From positions 1,112,501-1,176,500 of the forward strand of contig NZ_OX336385.1 of assembly GCF_946902905.1 (NCBI RefSeq): 64,000 nt of DNA, written 5' to 3'. This DNA is from Streptococcus sp. Marseille-Q6470. GTDB taxonomy: Bacteria; Bacillota; Bacilli; Lactobacillales; Streptococcaceae. Made by a program: the position numbers and the translations under genes. Positions 35,488 through 45,113 of this stretch are shown here, piece after piece. Position 1 is the stretch's first letter. Each line of letters begins with the position of its first letter. The notes beneath the pieces are model-generated. The model saw nothing but the letters and a program-made list of their open reading frames with translations, had not been told where the DNA came from and ran no database searches.

Positions 35488-37404
35488 TTAGTCAGCTTTC
35501 TTTTCTAAGTTTTTAGAAATGCTTCGATTTTTACCTTCTAAATACACCATAAGAATTGAAATATCTGCTGGGTTTACACCTGAAATACGGCTAGCTTGGC
35601 CGATGGTTTCTGGATTGATGAGCTTGAACTTCTGGCGAGCTTCAGTCGCGATAGAGTCAATATCATCCCAGTCAATATTCGCTGGAATCCGTTTTTCTTC
35701 CATGCGTTTCATCTTGGCAACCTGATCCATGGCTTTTGAGATATAGCCTTCGTACTTGATTTCTGTTTCAATCAATTCGATAATCTTGTCATCTAACTCT
35801 TCAGCAGCAGGTCCGATGAAAGCCACCACATCTTGGTAAGAGACTTCTGGGCGACGAAGGAATTCCTTGGCTGTCACCGCATCTGTCAATGGCTTGAACC
35901 CCATCTCCTCAACCTTAGCATTTGTTTCCTTGACTGGCTTGAGTTTGATGCTGTCTAAACGCTTCATTTCATTTTCAAATTGATTTTTCTTGATTTCAAA
36001 ACGAGCCCAACGTTCATCATCAACAAGCCCAATCTCGCGCCCCATCTCAGTCAAACGCATATCGGCATTGTCATGACGGAGGATGAGGCGGTATTCAGCA
36101 CGACTTGTCAAGAGACGGTAAGGTTCAATGGTCCCCTTAGTTACCAAGTCATCAATCATCACTCCGATATAACCGTCACTTCGTTTCAAAATCAACTCAG
36201 GCTTGCCTTGGATTTTCAGAGCCGCATTGATACCCGCGATAATCCCTTGACCAGCAGCTTCTTCATATCCAGACGTTCCATTTGTCTGACCAGCAGTGAA
36301 AAGTCCTGAGATTTTCTTGGTTTCAAGCGTTGCACGCAATTGATGAGGCAAGACCATGTCGTACTCGATAGCATAACCAGTTCGCATCATCTCTGCATTT
36401 TCCAAACCTTTGATGGAATGAACCAAGTCACGTTGGACATCCTCAGGAAGACTGGTTGAAAGTCCTTGGACATAAACTTCTTCTGTGTTTCGTCCTTCTG
36501 GCTCAAGGAAAAGCTGGTGGCGTTCCTTGTCCGCAAAACGCACAATCTTGTCCTCAATCGATGGGCAGTAGCGAGGTCCCACTCCCTTGACCACACCTGT
36601 AAACATAGGCGCGCGGTGGAGGTTATTCTGGATAATTTCATGACTGGTACCATTGGTATAGGTCAACCAGCACGGTACTTGGTCTTTGACATAATCTTCA
36701 TCACGTGAGGTGTATGAGAAGTGATTTGGCGTTTCATCTCCTGGCTGAATCTCTGTCACATCATAGTTGATAGAAGAAGCCTTGACACGGGGAGGCGTTC
36801 CTGTCTTGAAACGACCGATTTCAAGTCCAAGTTCCTTTAGATTATCAGCTAGGTTAATAGAAGCCAGACTGTGGTTTGGACCTGATGAATACTTGAGATC
36901 TCCGATGATGATTTCCCCACGGAGGGCTGTCCCTGTGGTCACGATAACAGCCTTGGCAGCATACTCTTGATGGGTAGCTGTACGAACACCGACAACCTTG
37001 CCATCTTCCACCAAAATCTCATCAATCATGGTTTGACGAAGGGTGAGGTTTTCTTGATTTTCAACTGTCTTGCGCATTTCCTTAGAGTAAAGTTCCTTAT
37101 CAGCCTGCGCACGAAGGGCACGGACAGCTGGTCCCTTCCCAGTGTTGAGCATCTTCATCTGGATATAACTCTTGTCAATGGTCTTAGCCATTTCGCCACC
37201 AAGGGCATCTACCTCACGCACGACAATCCCCTTGGCAGAACCACCGATAGAAGGGTTACAAGGCATAAAAGCCAGCATTTCAATGTTGATAGTCGCAAGC
37301 AAGACCTTGCAACCCATACGGCTCGCTGCTAGGGAAGCTTCGACCCCCGCATGTCCCGCACCGATTACAATAATATCGTATTCTTCCGTAAAATTATAAG
37401 TCAT
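35488..37404 (-). CDS. mnmG: tRNA uridine-5-carboxymethylaminomethyl modification enzyme MnmG
   Basis: MnmG (GidA) works with MnmE to put the cmnm5 group on U34 of several tRNAs, using FAD. The 638-residue protein has the FAD motif [19 protein letters not shown] (about residues 13-31), the conserved cysteine in [14 protein letters not shown], and the GTPP loop [12 protein letters not shown]. The C-terminal MnmE-binding region has [17 protein letters not shown]. The ATG at 37404 follows AGGAGAGAAAA. It ends an apparent run mnmA, Nudix, mnmG; mnmA acts at C2 of the same uridine, so the group is a wobble-modification locus. Confidence 0.97.
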   Translation of the reverse strand: MTYNFTEEYDIIVIGAGHAGVEASLAASRMGCKVLLATINIEMLAFMPCNPSIGGSAKGIVVREVDALGGEMAKTIDKSYIQMKMLNTGKGPAVRALRAQADKELYSKEMRKTVENQENLTLRQTMIDEILVEDGKVVGVRTATHQEYAAKAVIVTTGTALRGEIIIGDLKYSSGPNHSLASINLADNLKELGLEIGRFKTGTPPRVKASSINYDVTEIQPGDETPNHFSYTSRDEDYVKDQVPCWLTYTNGTSHEIIQNNLHRAPMFTGVVKGVGPRYCPSIEDKIVRFADKERHQLFLEPEGRNTEEVYVQGLSTSLPEDVQRDLVHSIKGLENAEMMRTGYAIEYDMVLPHQLRATLETKKISGLFTAGQTNGTSGYEEAAGQGIIAGINAALKIQGKPELILKRSDGYIGVMIDDLVTKGTIEPYRLLTSRAEYRLILRHDNADMRLTEMGREIGLVDDERWARFEIKKNQFENEMKRLDSIKLKPVKETNAKVEEMGFKPLTDAVTAKEFLRRPEVSYQDVVAFIGPAAEELDDKIIELIETEIKYEGYISKAMDQVAKMKRMEEKRIPANIDWDDIDSIATEARQKFKLINPETIGQASRISGVNPADISILMVYLEGKNRSISKNLEKKAD

Positions 37405-37412
37405 TTTCTCTC

Positions 37413-37868
37413 CTATTCTTCAAGATGAATGTGTCTTAGTTGCTCGTCCCAATCTGGTAGAGCTGTTTTTAAGAAGGCTGGAACTAGCTGGATATTCTGG
37501 AGTTTATCCAAATCAATCCACTCACAAGGCTGCGTTTTTTCATCTTCCTGCATGGTCAACGGTGCATCCTCAAGTAAATCAATCAGATAATGAAACTCGA
37601 TGTTGTGATAGGAAACACCGTCCTGTTCAAAACGATTTTCAACCACAAAAGCTAGCTGCCCAGCTTGAGCTTTGACACCCAGTTCTTCCTTCACTTCACG
37701 GACTACCGCGTCTTCCGTGCTTTCATTGACTTGAATCGCACCGCCGATAGTGTAATACTTGCCCTTATCTTTGGTAACTAGGAGCTTGCCATTTTGGAGA
37801 ATCAAGGCTGTCGCCCGAACGCCAAAAACTGTATTCTCCACTTTTGTCCGAAAGTCTTGTTGAGTCAT
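37413..37868 (-). CDS. Nudix (MutT-family) hydrolase
   Basis: Nudix enzymes hydrolyse nucleoside diphosphates linked to another group. The 151-residue protein has a complete Nudix box G-X5-E-X7-REVKEELGV starting at [18 protein letters not shown] (about residues 42-64). The ATG at 37868 ([16 protein letters not shown]) has AGGACAAGA upstream, and the longer frame to 37895 is rejected. The mnmG start is 8 bases after the stop. The substrate cannot be predicted. The order mnmA, Nudix, mnmG is as I recall it from pneumococci. Confidence 0.9.
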   Translation of the reverse strand: MTQQDFRTKVENTVFGVRATALILQNGKLLVTKDKGKYYTIGGAIQVNESTEDAVVREVKEELGVKAQAGQLAFVVENRFEQDGVSYHNIEFHYLIDLLEDAPLTMQEDEKTQPCEWIDLDKLQNIQLVPAFLKTALPDWDEQLRHIHLEE

Positions 37869-38007
37869 TCTTGTCCTTTCCCTTAAACGACACAAAAACA
37901 GTCAAAACTCGAAAGAAGTGCAGGACAAAAAGCCTGCAACATCCATGAGCTTTGACCATCATTTCTATTGCTGTTATTATTGTAGCAAATTGAGAACATT
38001 TGTCAAT

Positions 38008-39197
<1,190 letters not shown>

Positions 39198-39363
39198 TTG
39201 AGCAGTTTTCATTATAACATGCTTGGTTAGAGAAGACAAGGAAGATGCTGACAAACCTAGCCACCTCTTTTATAAATACATGAAGATAGGATACAAAAAA
39301 ATCAATCCATTCCTAAATCTCTATTCTCTTTAAAAACTTATTTTTAAAATCAACTAAAAATGA

Positions 39364-39426
39364 TATACTTTAATAAGGAGGAATGCGCACATGATTCCAT
39401 ATATACACCATCATCCATGTGCGTAG
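39364..39426 (+). promoter_or_regulatory. Promoter, leader peptide and start-codon hairpin of the Ser-rich protein gene
   Basis: An extended -10, TGATATACT (hexamer 39364-39369), lies just before a perfect AAGGAGG (39375-39381). Nine bases on, an ATG at 39391 opens an 11-codon frame (MIPYIHHHPCA) that stops at 39424-39426. CGCACATG (39386-39393) pairs exactly with CATGTGCG (39416-39423). The stem thus holds both the leader ATG and the GTG start (39419) of the main gene. This suggests translational coupling or a structure-controlled start; all of that is inferred. Confidence 0.5.
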
Positions 39427-40237
39427 AACTAATGTGAACAACTACAAAGATATTCTAAAATCAAAAAATACTATTTTTATTATTACACTTATTGCAGGTA
39501 TTGGACTTTTGACAGGCTTAGTCCTCCATCAAGAAAAAATCCAAGCAGAGAGAGGGAACGTTGCTCTCATCAAACAACAAAAAAATCAACAAGATGTCGA
39601 ACAAGTAAAAAACGCCATTAAAGACTTCAATATTGATTCTGAAACTATTATAGAAGATTGGAAAAAAATTCAAGAATTAAAACCAACTACTGATGAAGGC
39701 AAAAAGACATTAGCAGACTTTCTCGCTTCTACTGCCGATAAAGTCACAAATCATTATAGTGAAAAAGCTTTGAAATTAGATATAAAGGATTCTGATAGCC
39801 AGTTTCAAGATAAACAAACACTTGAGACAGCCATCACTTCCTTGCAAAAAATAATAGACATCATTAAAAACATTAATTCTGCCAGCGACCAAGTTGCTCT
39901 TGAAGAAAAGATAAAACCAATTCAAGAACTAATCTCTAAATTCCAAAAACAAGTTGAAGTCTTGACCAAAAAAGAAGAAGAAAAAACTACCCAAACAGAA
40001 ACGACTACTAGAGATGCCGGAATAGAAGCCAACCGTTCAGAAGATAGTAGCTATATTCAAAGCTATCCAGAAACAAATGGAAGCATATCTAATTCCCAAG
40101 CACCTGCAGCTGAGCAGTCTTCATCTGGTAGTACTAGTAGTGGAGGAGATAATAGCGCTAATACAGGAGGTCAAACTGCTGATTCTTCAGGTTCTCAATC
40201 AGAGTCTAATAGCGATACAACCAGTTCGTCTAACTAA
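39419..40237 (+). CDS. Membrane-anchored Ser/Gly-rich extracellular protein
   Basis: I do not recognise this protein. From the GTG at 39419 it has 272 residues; a second GTG at 39434 is possible. The N-terminus is basic, followed by one hydrophobic segment (about residues 18-36, TIFIITLIAGIGLLTGLVL). The outer part is helical and rich in Lys, Gln and Glu (about 40-190), probably coiled-coil. A low-complexity tail rich in Ser, Gly, Thr and Asn (about 190-272) lacks an LPXTG sorting signal and choline-binding repeats. It occupies the place next to mnmA where pneumococci have pspA. No strong ribosome binding site precedes either GTG, but a short leader frame with a perfect one overlaps the start. 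A terminator follows. Confidence 0.7.
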   Translation: MRRTNVNNYKDILKSKNTIFIITLIAGIGLLTGLVLHQEKIQAERGNVALIKQQKNQQDVEQVKNAIKDFNIDSETIIEDWKKIQELKPTTDEGKKTLADFLASTADKVTNHYSEKALKLDIKDSDSQFQDKQTLETAITSLQKIIDIIKNINSASDQVALEEKIKPIQELISKFQKQVEVLTKKEEEKTTQTETTTRDAGIEANRSEDSSYIQSYPETNGSISNSQAPAAEQSSSGSTSSGGDNSANTGGQTADSSGSQSESNSDTTSSSN

Positions 40238-40320
40238 TAATCTAGATGTCGAAATCCCATAAACTTGTAAGCCCTCAACACCAATGTTTATAATGATCTC
40301 TCATCAAATGTAAACACACA

Positions 40321-40346
40321 AAAAGAGCCTTAAACGGCTCTTTTTT
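40321..40346 (+). terminator. Rho-independent terminator of the Ser-rich protein gene
   Basis: AAAGAGCC / GGCTCTTT form an 8-bp stem with a 6-base loop, and a run of six Ts ends the second arm on the plus strand. Confidence 0.85.
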
Positions 40347-40415
40347 AGGGCTCTATGATATTTGTAGTAGGTAAATTCCCTATAGATATTATGGAGCCAA
40401 TTATTGATAAAAACT

Positions 40416-40568
40416 TTAGTCATCTTCGTCTCTATAAAAATATTTTCTATACACCCTTGATAATATCAAAATTAATGCCCATATCGTACTAAGAGCTATA
40501 ATAATAGAATTTATTGGATTTATTTCAGTATGTCCAATCACTAGTCCAATTATTGGACTAGTAGACAT
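40416..40568 (-). CDS. Candidate small membrane protein (50 residues)
   Basis: An ATG at 40568 opens a 50-codon frame. The product starts MSTSPIIGLVIGHTEINP, continues with one hydrophobic segment (about residues 19-36, INSIIIALSTIWALILIL), and ends in a charged tail RVYRKYFYRDEDD. That layout is typical of small single-pass membrane proteins. There is no clear ribosome binding site, so it may instead be the last part of a longer decayed membrane gene. An inverted repeat lies at its 5' end. Confidence 0.4.
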   Translation of the reverse strand: MSTSPIIGLVIGHTEINPINSIIIALSTIWALILILSRVYRKYFYRDEDD

Positions 40569-40595
40569 GCTTAGATATAATGAAAATGACAAAAT

Positions 40596-40868
40596 ATGAT
40601 GTTGCTGCTGAATCTCTCAACTCTTTATCTTTACAATGGTGATAAGTTAGTTTACAAACAGCTTTGCTACACTCTCTTGGAGGAAGCAAAAATAAGCAAA
40701 CGGTATGACACACTTGCGTTTTCCTATATTCGTATAGTCATTTGTACTAATGATGCTCAGTTGATACAAAATGGACTCTCCTTAGCTAAGCTAGTAGAAA
40801 ATGAACACTTACTAACAGAACTAGAGCGAGAAGTTGATATCTTTGTAAACAAAAAAGAAAGTCATTGA
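40596..40868 (+). pseudogene. Remnant of an Rgg/GadR/MutR-type regulator (C-terminal part)
   Basis: The 90-residue frame (NLSTLYLYNGDKLVYKQLCY, LLEEAKISKRYDTLAFSYIR) resembles the C-terminal helical repeat region of Rgg-type peptide-sensing regulators. The N-terminal helix-turn-helix and most of the repeat domain, normally over 200 residues, are missing. The upstream DNA shows no matching frame, and no good start site is seen. It is therefore probably a deletion remnant and not functional. The adjacent variable genes suggest that gene turnover removed the rest. Confidence 0.65.
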
Positions 40869-40875
40869 GACTTCC
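40848..40875 (-). terminator. Terminator of the LysM protein gene
   Basis: On the minus strand GGAAGTC / GACTTTC form a 7-bp stem with a 5-base loop, followed by TTTTTTGTTT. It lies 14 bases after the LysM gene stop and overlaps the end of the Rgg remnant. Confidence 0.65.
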
Positions 40876-40889
40876 TTTTCTATATCTTC

Positions 40890-41516
40890 TTAATACCAAC
40901 CGTTGTTAAGCCAGAAGTTCTTAGCAGCTGTCCATGAACCGTAACGTCCAGCAACATAAGCGTCTGCTACACGTTCTTGGTTTTCAGCTGAGTAGTCGCC
41001 ATTCAAGTAAGAATCTGTCAATTGGTAACGTCCGATGTAACGTCCGTTTGTCGCTGTGTAGCTACCTCCTGATTCTTTTTGAGCGATCCATTCTTTCGCT
41101 TCTGCTTCAGATCCGCTTACAGTTGCAGCTGGAGCTGAGTAGCTTTCTGTTGCTGCAGGTGCTTGAGCTGGAGCTTCGTAAGTTTCTTCGTATGTAGTTT
41201 CTTCTACAACAGTTTCAGCAACTGCTGGAGTTTCTTCAACTTCTGCTACAGGAGCTTCTGTTGTTGTAGTTTCAGCAACTGGAGCTGCCCCATCGATAAC
41301 CAATACTTGGTCAACAAAGATAAGGTCAACATTTTTAATGTTGTTCAATTTAGCTAATTTTTCAACTGTTGTGTTGTAAGTCTCAGCAATTTCTGAAAGA
41401 GTATCTCCAGGTTTAACTGTATAAGTTTTTGTTTCTTGTGCAAAAGTAAGTGATGGTGCAAGGAAAGCAAGTACAACTGCAAATCCTGCAAGTTTAGTCT
41501 TAATGTTTAATTTCAT
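40890..41516 (-). CDS. Secreted LysM protein with lysozyme-like C-terminus
   Basis: A 208-residue exported cell-wall protein. The signal peptide covers about residues 1-26 (cut after LTFAQ). One LysM domain follows (YTVKPGDTLSEIAETYNTTV, about 31-74), which binds peptidoglycan. A low-complexity Ala/Glu/Thr/Pro linker covers about 77-140. The C-terminal domain has WIAQKESGGSYTATNGRYIG and YGSWTAAKNFWLNNGWY, which resembles the IsaA/SceD transglycosylase-like fold, with Glu in KESGG the likely catalytic acid. In pneumococci a gene of this type belongs to the WalRK cell-wall regulon, from memory. A GGAG site lies 11-14 bases before the ATG. Confidence 0.88.
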   Translation of the reverse strand: MKLNIKTKLAGFAVVLAFLAPSLTFAQETKTYTVKPGDTLSEIAETYNTTVEKLAKLNNIKNVDLIFVDQVLVIDGAAPVAETTTTEAPVAEVEETPAVAETVVEETTYEETYEAPAQAPAATESYSAPAATVSGSEAEAKEWIAQKESGGSYTATNGRYIGRYQLTDSYLNGDYSAENQERVADAYVAGRYGSWTAAKNFWLNNGWY

Positions 41517-41595
41517 TTAAAAAAGTTCTCCTTTTTTCTTGTACTACCATGATACCTTTCTAATGTTACTATTTGTTAACGAATTTGTGTAGAAA

Positions 41596-41648
41596 TGTTA
41601 CAAAACTGTGATTTATTTACTTAAAAAAGCCACTTTTTGTTACAAAAC
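41596..41648. promoter_or_regulatory. Twin TGTTACAAAAC motifs in a divergent spacer
   Basis: TGTTACAAAAC occurs at 41596-41606 and 41638-41648 in the same orientation, 42 bases apart, which is four helical turns. They lie between the divergent LysM and serine dehydratase genes. A regulator site is plausible; the spacing does not match the WalR box. Confidence 0.4.
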
Positions 41649-41714
41649 CCTTGTTATAAAAGCTTTTTAATCTTTTTATATATTTCAGAAAGTAATTAAG
41701 CACTTACATCTAAT

Positions 41715-41726
41715 CTTTGTTATAAT
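41715..41726 (+). promoter_or_regulatory. Serine dehydratase promoter (extended -10)
   Basis: TTTGTTATAAT gives an extended -10 (TGTTATAAT; hexamer 41721-41726). No good -35 is visible. Its leader to the first ATG is about 25 bases. Confidence 0.6.
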
Positions 41727-41756
41727 AGAAGTAAGAATCTTTGTAAGGGGAAACAG

Positions 41757-42428
41757 ATGCAATCACTTCGTTTTCAATCTGTCTTTGATATTATCGGGCC
41801 TGTGATGATTGGGCCATCTAGTAGTCACACGGCAGGAGCTGTCCGTATCGGTAAAATTGTTTCATCTATCTTTGATGATACTCCAACCGAGGTCGAATTT
41901 CAGCTTTTTAACTCTTTTGCAAAAACCTATCGTGGACACGGAACAGACCTTGCTCTTGTCGCTGGTATTTTGGGAATGGATACGGATGATCCTGAAATTC
42001 CAAATAGTTTAGAAATTGCCCACAAGCGTGGCATTAAAATCGTGTGGACCATCCAAAAGGACAGTAATGCTCCCCACCCAAATACTACGAAAATCACTGT
42101 TAAGAACGATCGTAAGACTATCAGCGTAACAGGAATTTCAATCGGCGGTGGAAATATCCAGGTGACAGAATTAAATGGTTTTGCCGTATCTCTCAACATG
42201 AACACCCCTACCATCATCATCGTTCATCAAGATGTTCCTGGTATGATTGCTCATGTGACTGAAGCTCTTTCTCGCTTTGGTATCAACATCGCTCAAATGA
42301 ATGTAACTCGAGAAAAAGCTGGAGAAAAAGCCATCATGATTATTGAAGTTGATAGTCGCAACTGTGAAGAATCTATCGAAGAAATTCGGAAAATTCCTCA
42401 TTTGCACAATGTCAATTTCTTTCAATAG
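41757..42428 (+). CDS. sdaAB: L-serine dehydratase, iron-sulfur type, beta subunit
   Basis: With SdaAA it deaminates L-serine to pyruvate and ammonia, using a 4Fe-4S cluster. The 223-residue subunit begins with the family motif DIIGPVMIGPSSSHTAGAVRIG (residues 9-30, split as DIIGPVMIGPS and SSHTAGAVRIG). The N-terminal beta domain reaches about residue 140. A C-terminal ACT domain (about 147-222, TPTIIIVHQDVPGMIAHVTE) probably senses serine. AAGGGGAAACAG lies before the ATG. It is 8 bases ahead of sdaAA, so the pair is co-translated. Some bacteria have the two domains fused; here they are separate. Confidence 0.95.
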   Translation: MQSLRFQSVFDIIGPVMIGPSSSHTAGAVRIGKIVSSIFDDTPTEVEFQLFNSFAKTYRGHGTDLALVAGILGMDTDDPEIPNSLEIAHKRGIKIVWTIQKDSNAPHPNTTKITVKNDRKTISVTGISIGGGNIQVTELNGFAVSLNMNTPTIIIVHQDVPGMIAHVTEALSRFGINIAQMNVTREKAGEKAIMIIEVDSRNCEESIEEIRKIPHLHNVNFFQ

Positions 42429-42436
42429 GAGAAAAT

Positions 42437-43309
42437 ATGTTTTACTCTATCAAAGAATTAGTTGAACAGGCTGAACTTGATTTCCAAGGAAATGTTGCCG
42501 AACTCATGATTAGGACTGAGTTTGAACTAACTGGTCGTGAGCGTGAAGAAGTTCTTCTCCTCATGGAGCGCAATCTTGAAGTCATGAAAGCTTCTGTTGA
42601 ACTCGGACTCAATGAGAATAAATCTCGTAGCGGTCTGACAGGTGGTGATGCTGCCAAGCTAGACCACTACATCAAAAAAGGAAAGACCTTATCAGACTTC
42701 ACTGTCTTGTCTGCTGCCCGTAACGCTATTGCCGTTAATGAGCACAATGCCAAGATGGGCCTTGTTTGTGCAACACCGACCGCAGGTAGTGCAGGTTGTC
42801 TTCCCGCAGTTCTCACATCTGCTATTCAAAAACTAAATCTAACTCATGAACAACAACTAGATTTCCTCTTCGCTGCTGGTGCTTTTGGGCTCGTCATTGC
42901 TAACAACGCCTCTATCTCGGGGGCCGAAGGAGGTTGTCAAGCAGAGGTGGGTTCAGCTTCAGCCATGAGTGCTGCCGCCCTAACCCTGGCTGCAGGTGGA
43001 AGTCCTTACCAAGCTAGCCAGGCTATCGCCTTCGTTATCAAAAATATGCTCGGTCTTATCTGCGATCCAGTTGCAGGTTTGGTTGAAGTTCCATGTGTTA
43101 AGCGTAATGCCATGGGAGCAAGCTTCGCCTTCATCGCAGCTGATATGGCTTTAGCTGGTATCGAATCAAAAATCCCAGTTGACGAAGTTATTGATGCCAT
43201 GTACCAAGTAGGCTCTAGTCTCCCAACTGCCTTTCGTGAAACTGCCGAAGGTGGTCTCGCAGCCACACCGACAGGTCGTCGTCTTCAAAAAGAAATCTTC
43301 GGCGACTAA
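42437..43309 (+). CDS. sdaAA: L-serine dehydratase, iron-sulfur type, alpha subunit
   Basis: The 290-residue alpha subunit holds the iron-sulfur active site. Cysteines that can bind the cluster are in TAGSAGCLPAVL, GAEGGCQAEVGSASAMSAAA, MLGLICDPVAG and VEVPCVKRN. The motif NAMGASFAFIAADMAL near residue 240 is typical. The start has AGGAGAAAAT upstream. The HAD gene follows after 23 bases in the same direction and may share the transcript. The oxygen-sensitive cluster fits a facultative anaerobe. Confidence 0.95.
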   Translation: MFYSIKELVEQAELDFQGNVAELMIRTEFELTGREREEVLLLMERNLEVMKASVELGLNENKSRSGLTGGDAAKLDHYIKKGKTLSDFTVLSAARNAIAVNEHNAKMGLVCATPTAGSAGCLPAVLTSAIQKLNLTHEQQLDFLFAAGAFGLVIANNASISGAEGGCQAEVGSASAMSAAALTLAAGGSPYQASQAIAFVIKNMLGLICDPVAGLVEVPCVKRNAMGASFAFIAADMALAGIESKIPVDEVIDAMYQVGSSLPTAFRETAEGGLAATPTGRRLQKEIFGD

Positions 43310-43332
43310 TTTCAAGATTACTAGGAGAATCA

Positions 43333-43962
43333 ATGTCATCCTTATCAGCCATCTTTTTCGACTTAGATGGAACCCTTGTGGACAGCTCTATCGGTATTCA
43401 CAAGGGCTTCACCTATACTTTTGAACAACTTGGAGTCCCTAGTCCAGACGCAAAAACCATCCGTGGTTTTATGGGCCCTCCACTGGAGACTAGTTTTGCT
43501 AGTTGTCTCTCGCCTGATCAGGTTGAGCTAGCTATCCAGCTTTATCGCTCCTATTATAAGGAAAAAGGAGTTTACGAAGCCCAGCTATTTCCACAAATCA
43601 AGGAACTACTCGCTGAACTAGCTCAACAATATCCTCTCTATATCACGACAACAAAAAATACCCCTACAGCAGTACATATGATAGCTAATTTTGAAATCGA
43701 GCATTTCTTTGCCGGCATCTATGGTTCAAGTCCTCAAGCAGTGCACAAGGCAGACGTCATTCGCCAAGCTTTGGCAACTCATAACTTGGACCCAGAAAAA
43801 GTGGTCCTTATCGGAGATACTAAATTTGATATGATTGGCGCCCAAGAAACTGGCATTAAAAAACTAGCTGTTACTTGGGGATTTGGTGACGAGAAGGACC
43901 TCATGACCTATCAACCTGACTGGGTTGCACATCAACCAGCAGACATTTTACGTCAACTATAA
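43333..43962 (+). CDS. HAD-superfamily phosphatase, phosphoglycolate-phosphatase-like
   Basis: The 209-residue protein is a haloacid dehalogenase-type phosphatase with a small helical cap. Motif I is FFDLDGTLVDSS (nucleophile Asp near residue 9), motif II is ITTTKNTP (Thr), motif III has the Lys in HKADVIRQAL and motif IV is LIGDTKFDMIGA. The long cap between residues 20 and 85 matches the Gph/PpaX group. The substrate may be phosphoglycolate, pyrophosphate or a sugar phosphate; sequence does not decide. TAGGAGAATCA precedes the ATG. A strong terminator follows. Confidence 0.9.
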   Translation: MSSLSAIFFDLDGTLVDSSIGIHKGFTYTFEQLGVPSPDAKTIRGFMGPPLETSFASCLSPDQVELAIQLYRSYYKEKGVYEAQLFPQIKELLAELAQQYPLYITTTKNTPTAVHMIANFEIEHFFAGIYGSSPQAVHKADVIRQALATHNLDPEKVVLIGDTKFDMIGAQETGIKKLAVTWGFGDEKDLMTYQPDWVAHQPADILRQL

Positions 43963-43976
43963 TTGAAATCCTAAAC

Positions 43977-44008
43977 AAAAAACACTCCAATTAAATTGGA
44001 GTGTTTTT
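43977..44008 (+). terminator. Bidirectional rho-independent terminator
   Basis: The perfect stem AACACTCCAATT / AATTGGAGTGTT (43981-44004; the loop is part of the palindrome) has A and T runs on both sides. It ends the sdaAB-sdaAA-HAD transcript, and can also end the DUF805 genes coming from the other side. Confidence 0.88.
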
Positions 44009-44038
44009 AAATTTGTGCTTGCTTTAATCTGTCATTTA

Positions 44039-44398
44039 TTAGTTAGTTACTTCCTTGGTTGGCATTGCCAGCAGGACTAAAAGAATAAATCCTCCCATTG
44101 GAGCGAAAGCGAGAAAAATGAAGGCCCAGTGAAAGCCTGCATCACGTAAACGACGAACTCTTAGAGCGATACTCGGTATGAATATCACTAAATAAAAAAT
44201 GATATAAAAACTCAGAATTCCCACACTTGCGATAGGGTCTGCTACTTCTTCTTTAGTGAAGACAGCCTGAAAATAGGTAATATAAAGAGGAATGGATAAA
44301 ACACTGTTCATTATCCAAACCCACCAAAAGTCTGGACGTGTTGAACGTCCTGAAAAGTCTGCAAACCCTCTAAAGAAATTTTTATAGGCTTCAATCAT
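44039..44398 (-). CDS. DUF805 membrane protein, copy 3
   Basis: A 119-residue protein with the DUF805 layout: a short amphipathic start with the signature YKNFFRGFADFSGRSTRPDF (residues 5-24), and four membrane segments. The second half has the basic motif LRVRRLRDAGFHWAFIFLAF, shared by all three copies here. It lacks the acidic C-terminal tail of the other two copies. AGGAGTATCCT lies before the ATG. Function unknown; DUF805 proteins are inner-membrane proteins found singly in most bacteria. Confidence 0.85.
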   Translation of the reverse strand: MIEAYKNFFRGFADFSGRSTRPDFWWVWIMNSVLSIPLYITYFQAVFTKEEVADPIASVGILSFYIIFYLVIFIPSIALRVRRLRDAGFHWAFIFLAFAPMGGFILLVLLAMPTKEVTN

Positions 44399-44471
44399 AG
44401 GATACTCCTAATTATATGTTAAACAGGCGTGAGAACTACCAGACAAGATTCAACTGTAAAACAAGAATCTC

Positions 44472-44936
44472 TTAGCTCTTATCTGATTCTTCGAACGGTG
44501 TGTCTTCGATGACTTCTTCGACTTTGACTGTTTGAGGTTCACTATAGTTTACCACTTCAGTCTCTTTTGTTGGCATAGCGAAAAGGACCAAAAGAGCAAT
44601 TCCTCCCATTGGAACGAAGCGAAGGAAGATAAAGGCCCAGTGGAATCCGGCGTCACGCAAACGACGAACTGACAAAGCTAAAGTCGGCACTAAAATTGCT
44701 AGGTAGAAAACTGCATAAATAATGGCAACTAAACCAAAAACCATGAAAGTAGCTTCGCTAGCTGAATCGCTCACTGAATACATCACGGTACTAAGAAATA
44801 CAGTGTAGAAATAGATAATCCAGAAAGGAATAGAAAGGATGAGGTTTCCTAACCAAACCCACCAGAAATCTGGACGCGTCGAACGACCGGTGAACTCTGC
44901 ATAATTCTTGAAAAAATTCTTATAAGCTTGAATCAT
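44472..44936 (-). CDS. DUF805 membrane protein, copy 2
   Basis: The 154-residue paralogue starts MIQAYKNFFKNYAEFTGRST and has RPDFWWVWLGNLILSIPFWI, four membrane segments, and SVRRLRDAGFHWAFIFLRFV. Its cytoplasmic tail is acidic (VKVEEVIEDTPFEESDKS). It is very close to the copy at 45114 in both the core and the tail, indicating recent duplication. GGGGAGTAGCTT lies before the ATG. No separate promoter was defined; it may share the transcript with its neighbours or use its own weak promoter near 44965-45000. Confidence 0.85.
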   Translation of the reverse strand: MIQAYKNFFKNYAEFTGRSTRPDFWWVWLGNLILSIPFWIIYFYTVFLSTVMYSVSDSASEATFMVFGLVAIIYAVFYLAILVPTLALSVRRLRDAGFHWAFIFLRFVPMGGIALLVLFAMPTKETEVVNYSEPQTVKVEEVIEDTPFEESDKS

Positions 44937-45011
44937 AAGCTACTCCCCTATTATTATTTTTATCGTTTAGAATACTTAATAAGATTTGTAGAGCGACTGT
45001 GAATAGACATA

Positions 45012-45054
45012 AAACACTCCCAAATCTTAAATTTAGACCTAGGAGTATTTTTAG
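45012..45054 (-). terminator. Terminator after the first DUF805 gene
   Basis: On the minus strand ACTCC and GGAGT pair around an inner TCTAAATTTAAGA stem; TTTTATG follows. It lies 60-100 bases after the stop of the first copy. Confidence 0.5.
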
Positions 45055-45113
45055 GATCTAGCTTTACAATCTTAAAAGATCTTATCAACTAGAGATGCTT
45101 TAACAATTTTACT

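Larger units (their letters stand above)
40238..40595. other. Degraded spacer in the variable locus
   Basis: It contains the terminator of the Ser-rich gene, a candidate 50-residue ORF on the minus strand, and the perfect inverted repeat CTAGTCCAAT / ATTGGACTAG (40541-40561). The region looks like a decayed remnant beside the Rgg fragment. Confidence 0.5.

Noticed and set aside
39391-39426. His-His-His leader as a histidine attenuator
   Set aside because: No histidine biosynthesis gene follows and no alternative terminator hairpin is present; only translational coupling is kept.
41560-41576. WalR box upstream of the LysM gene
   Set aside because: TGTTA repeats lie at a 10-base period, one short of the known consensus; not strong enough to call.
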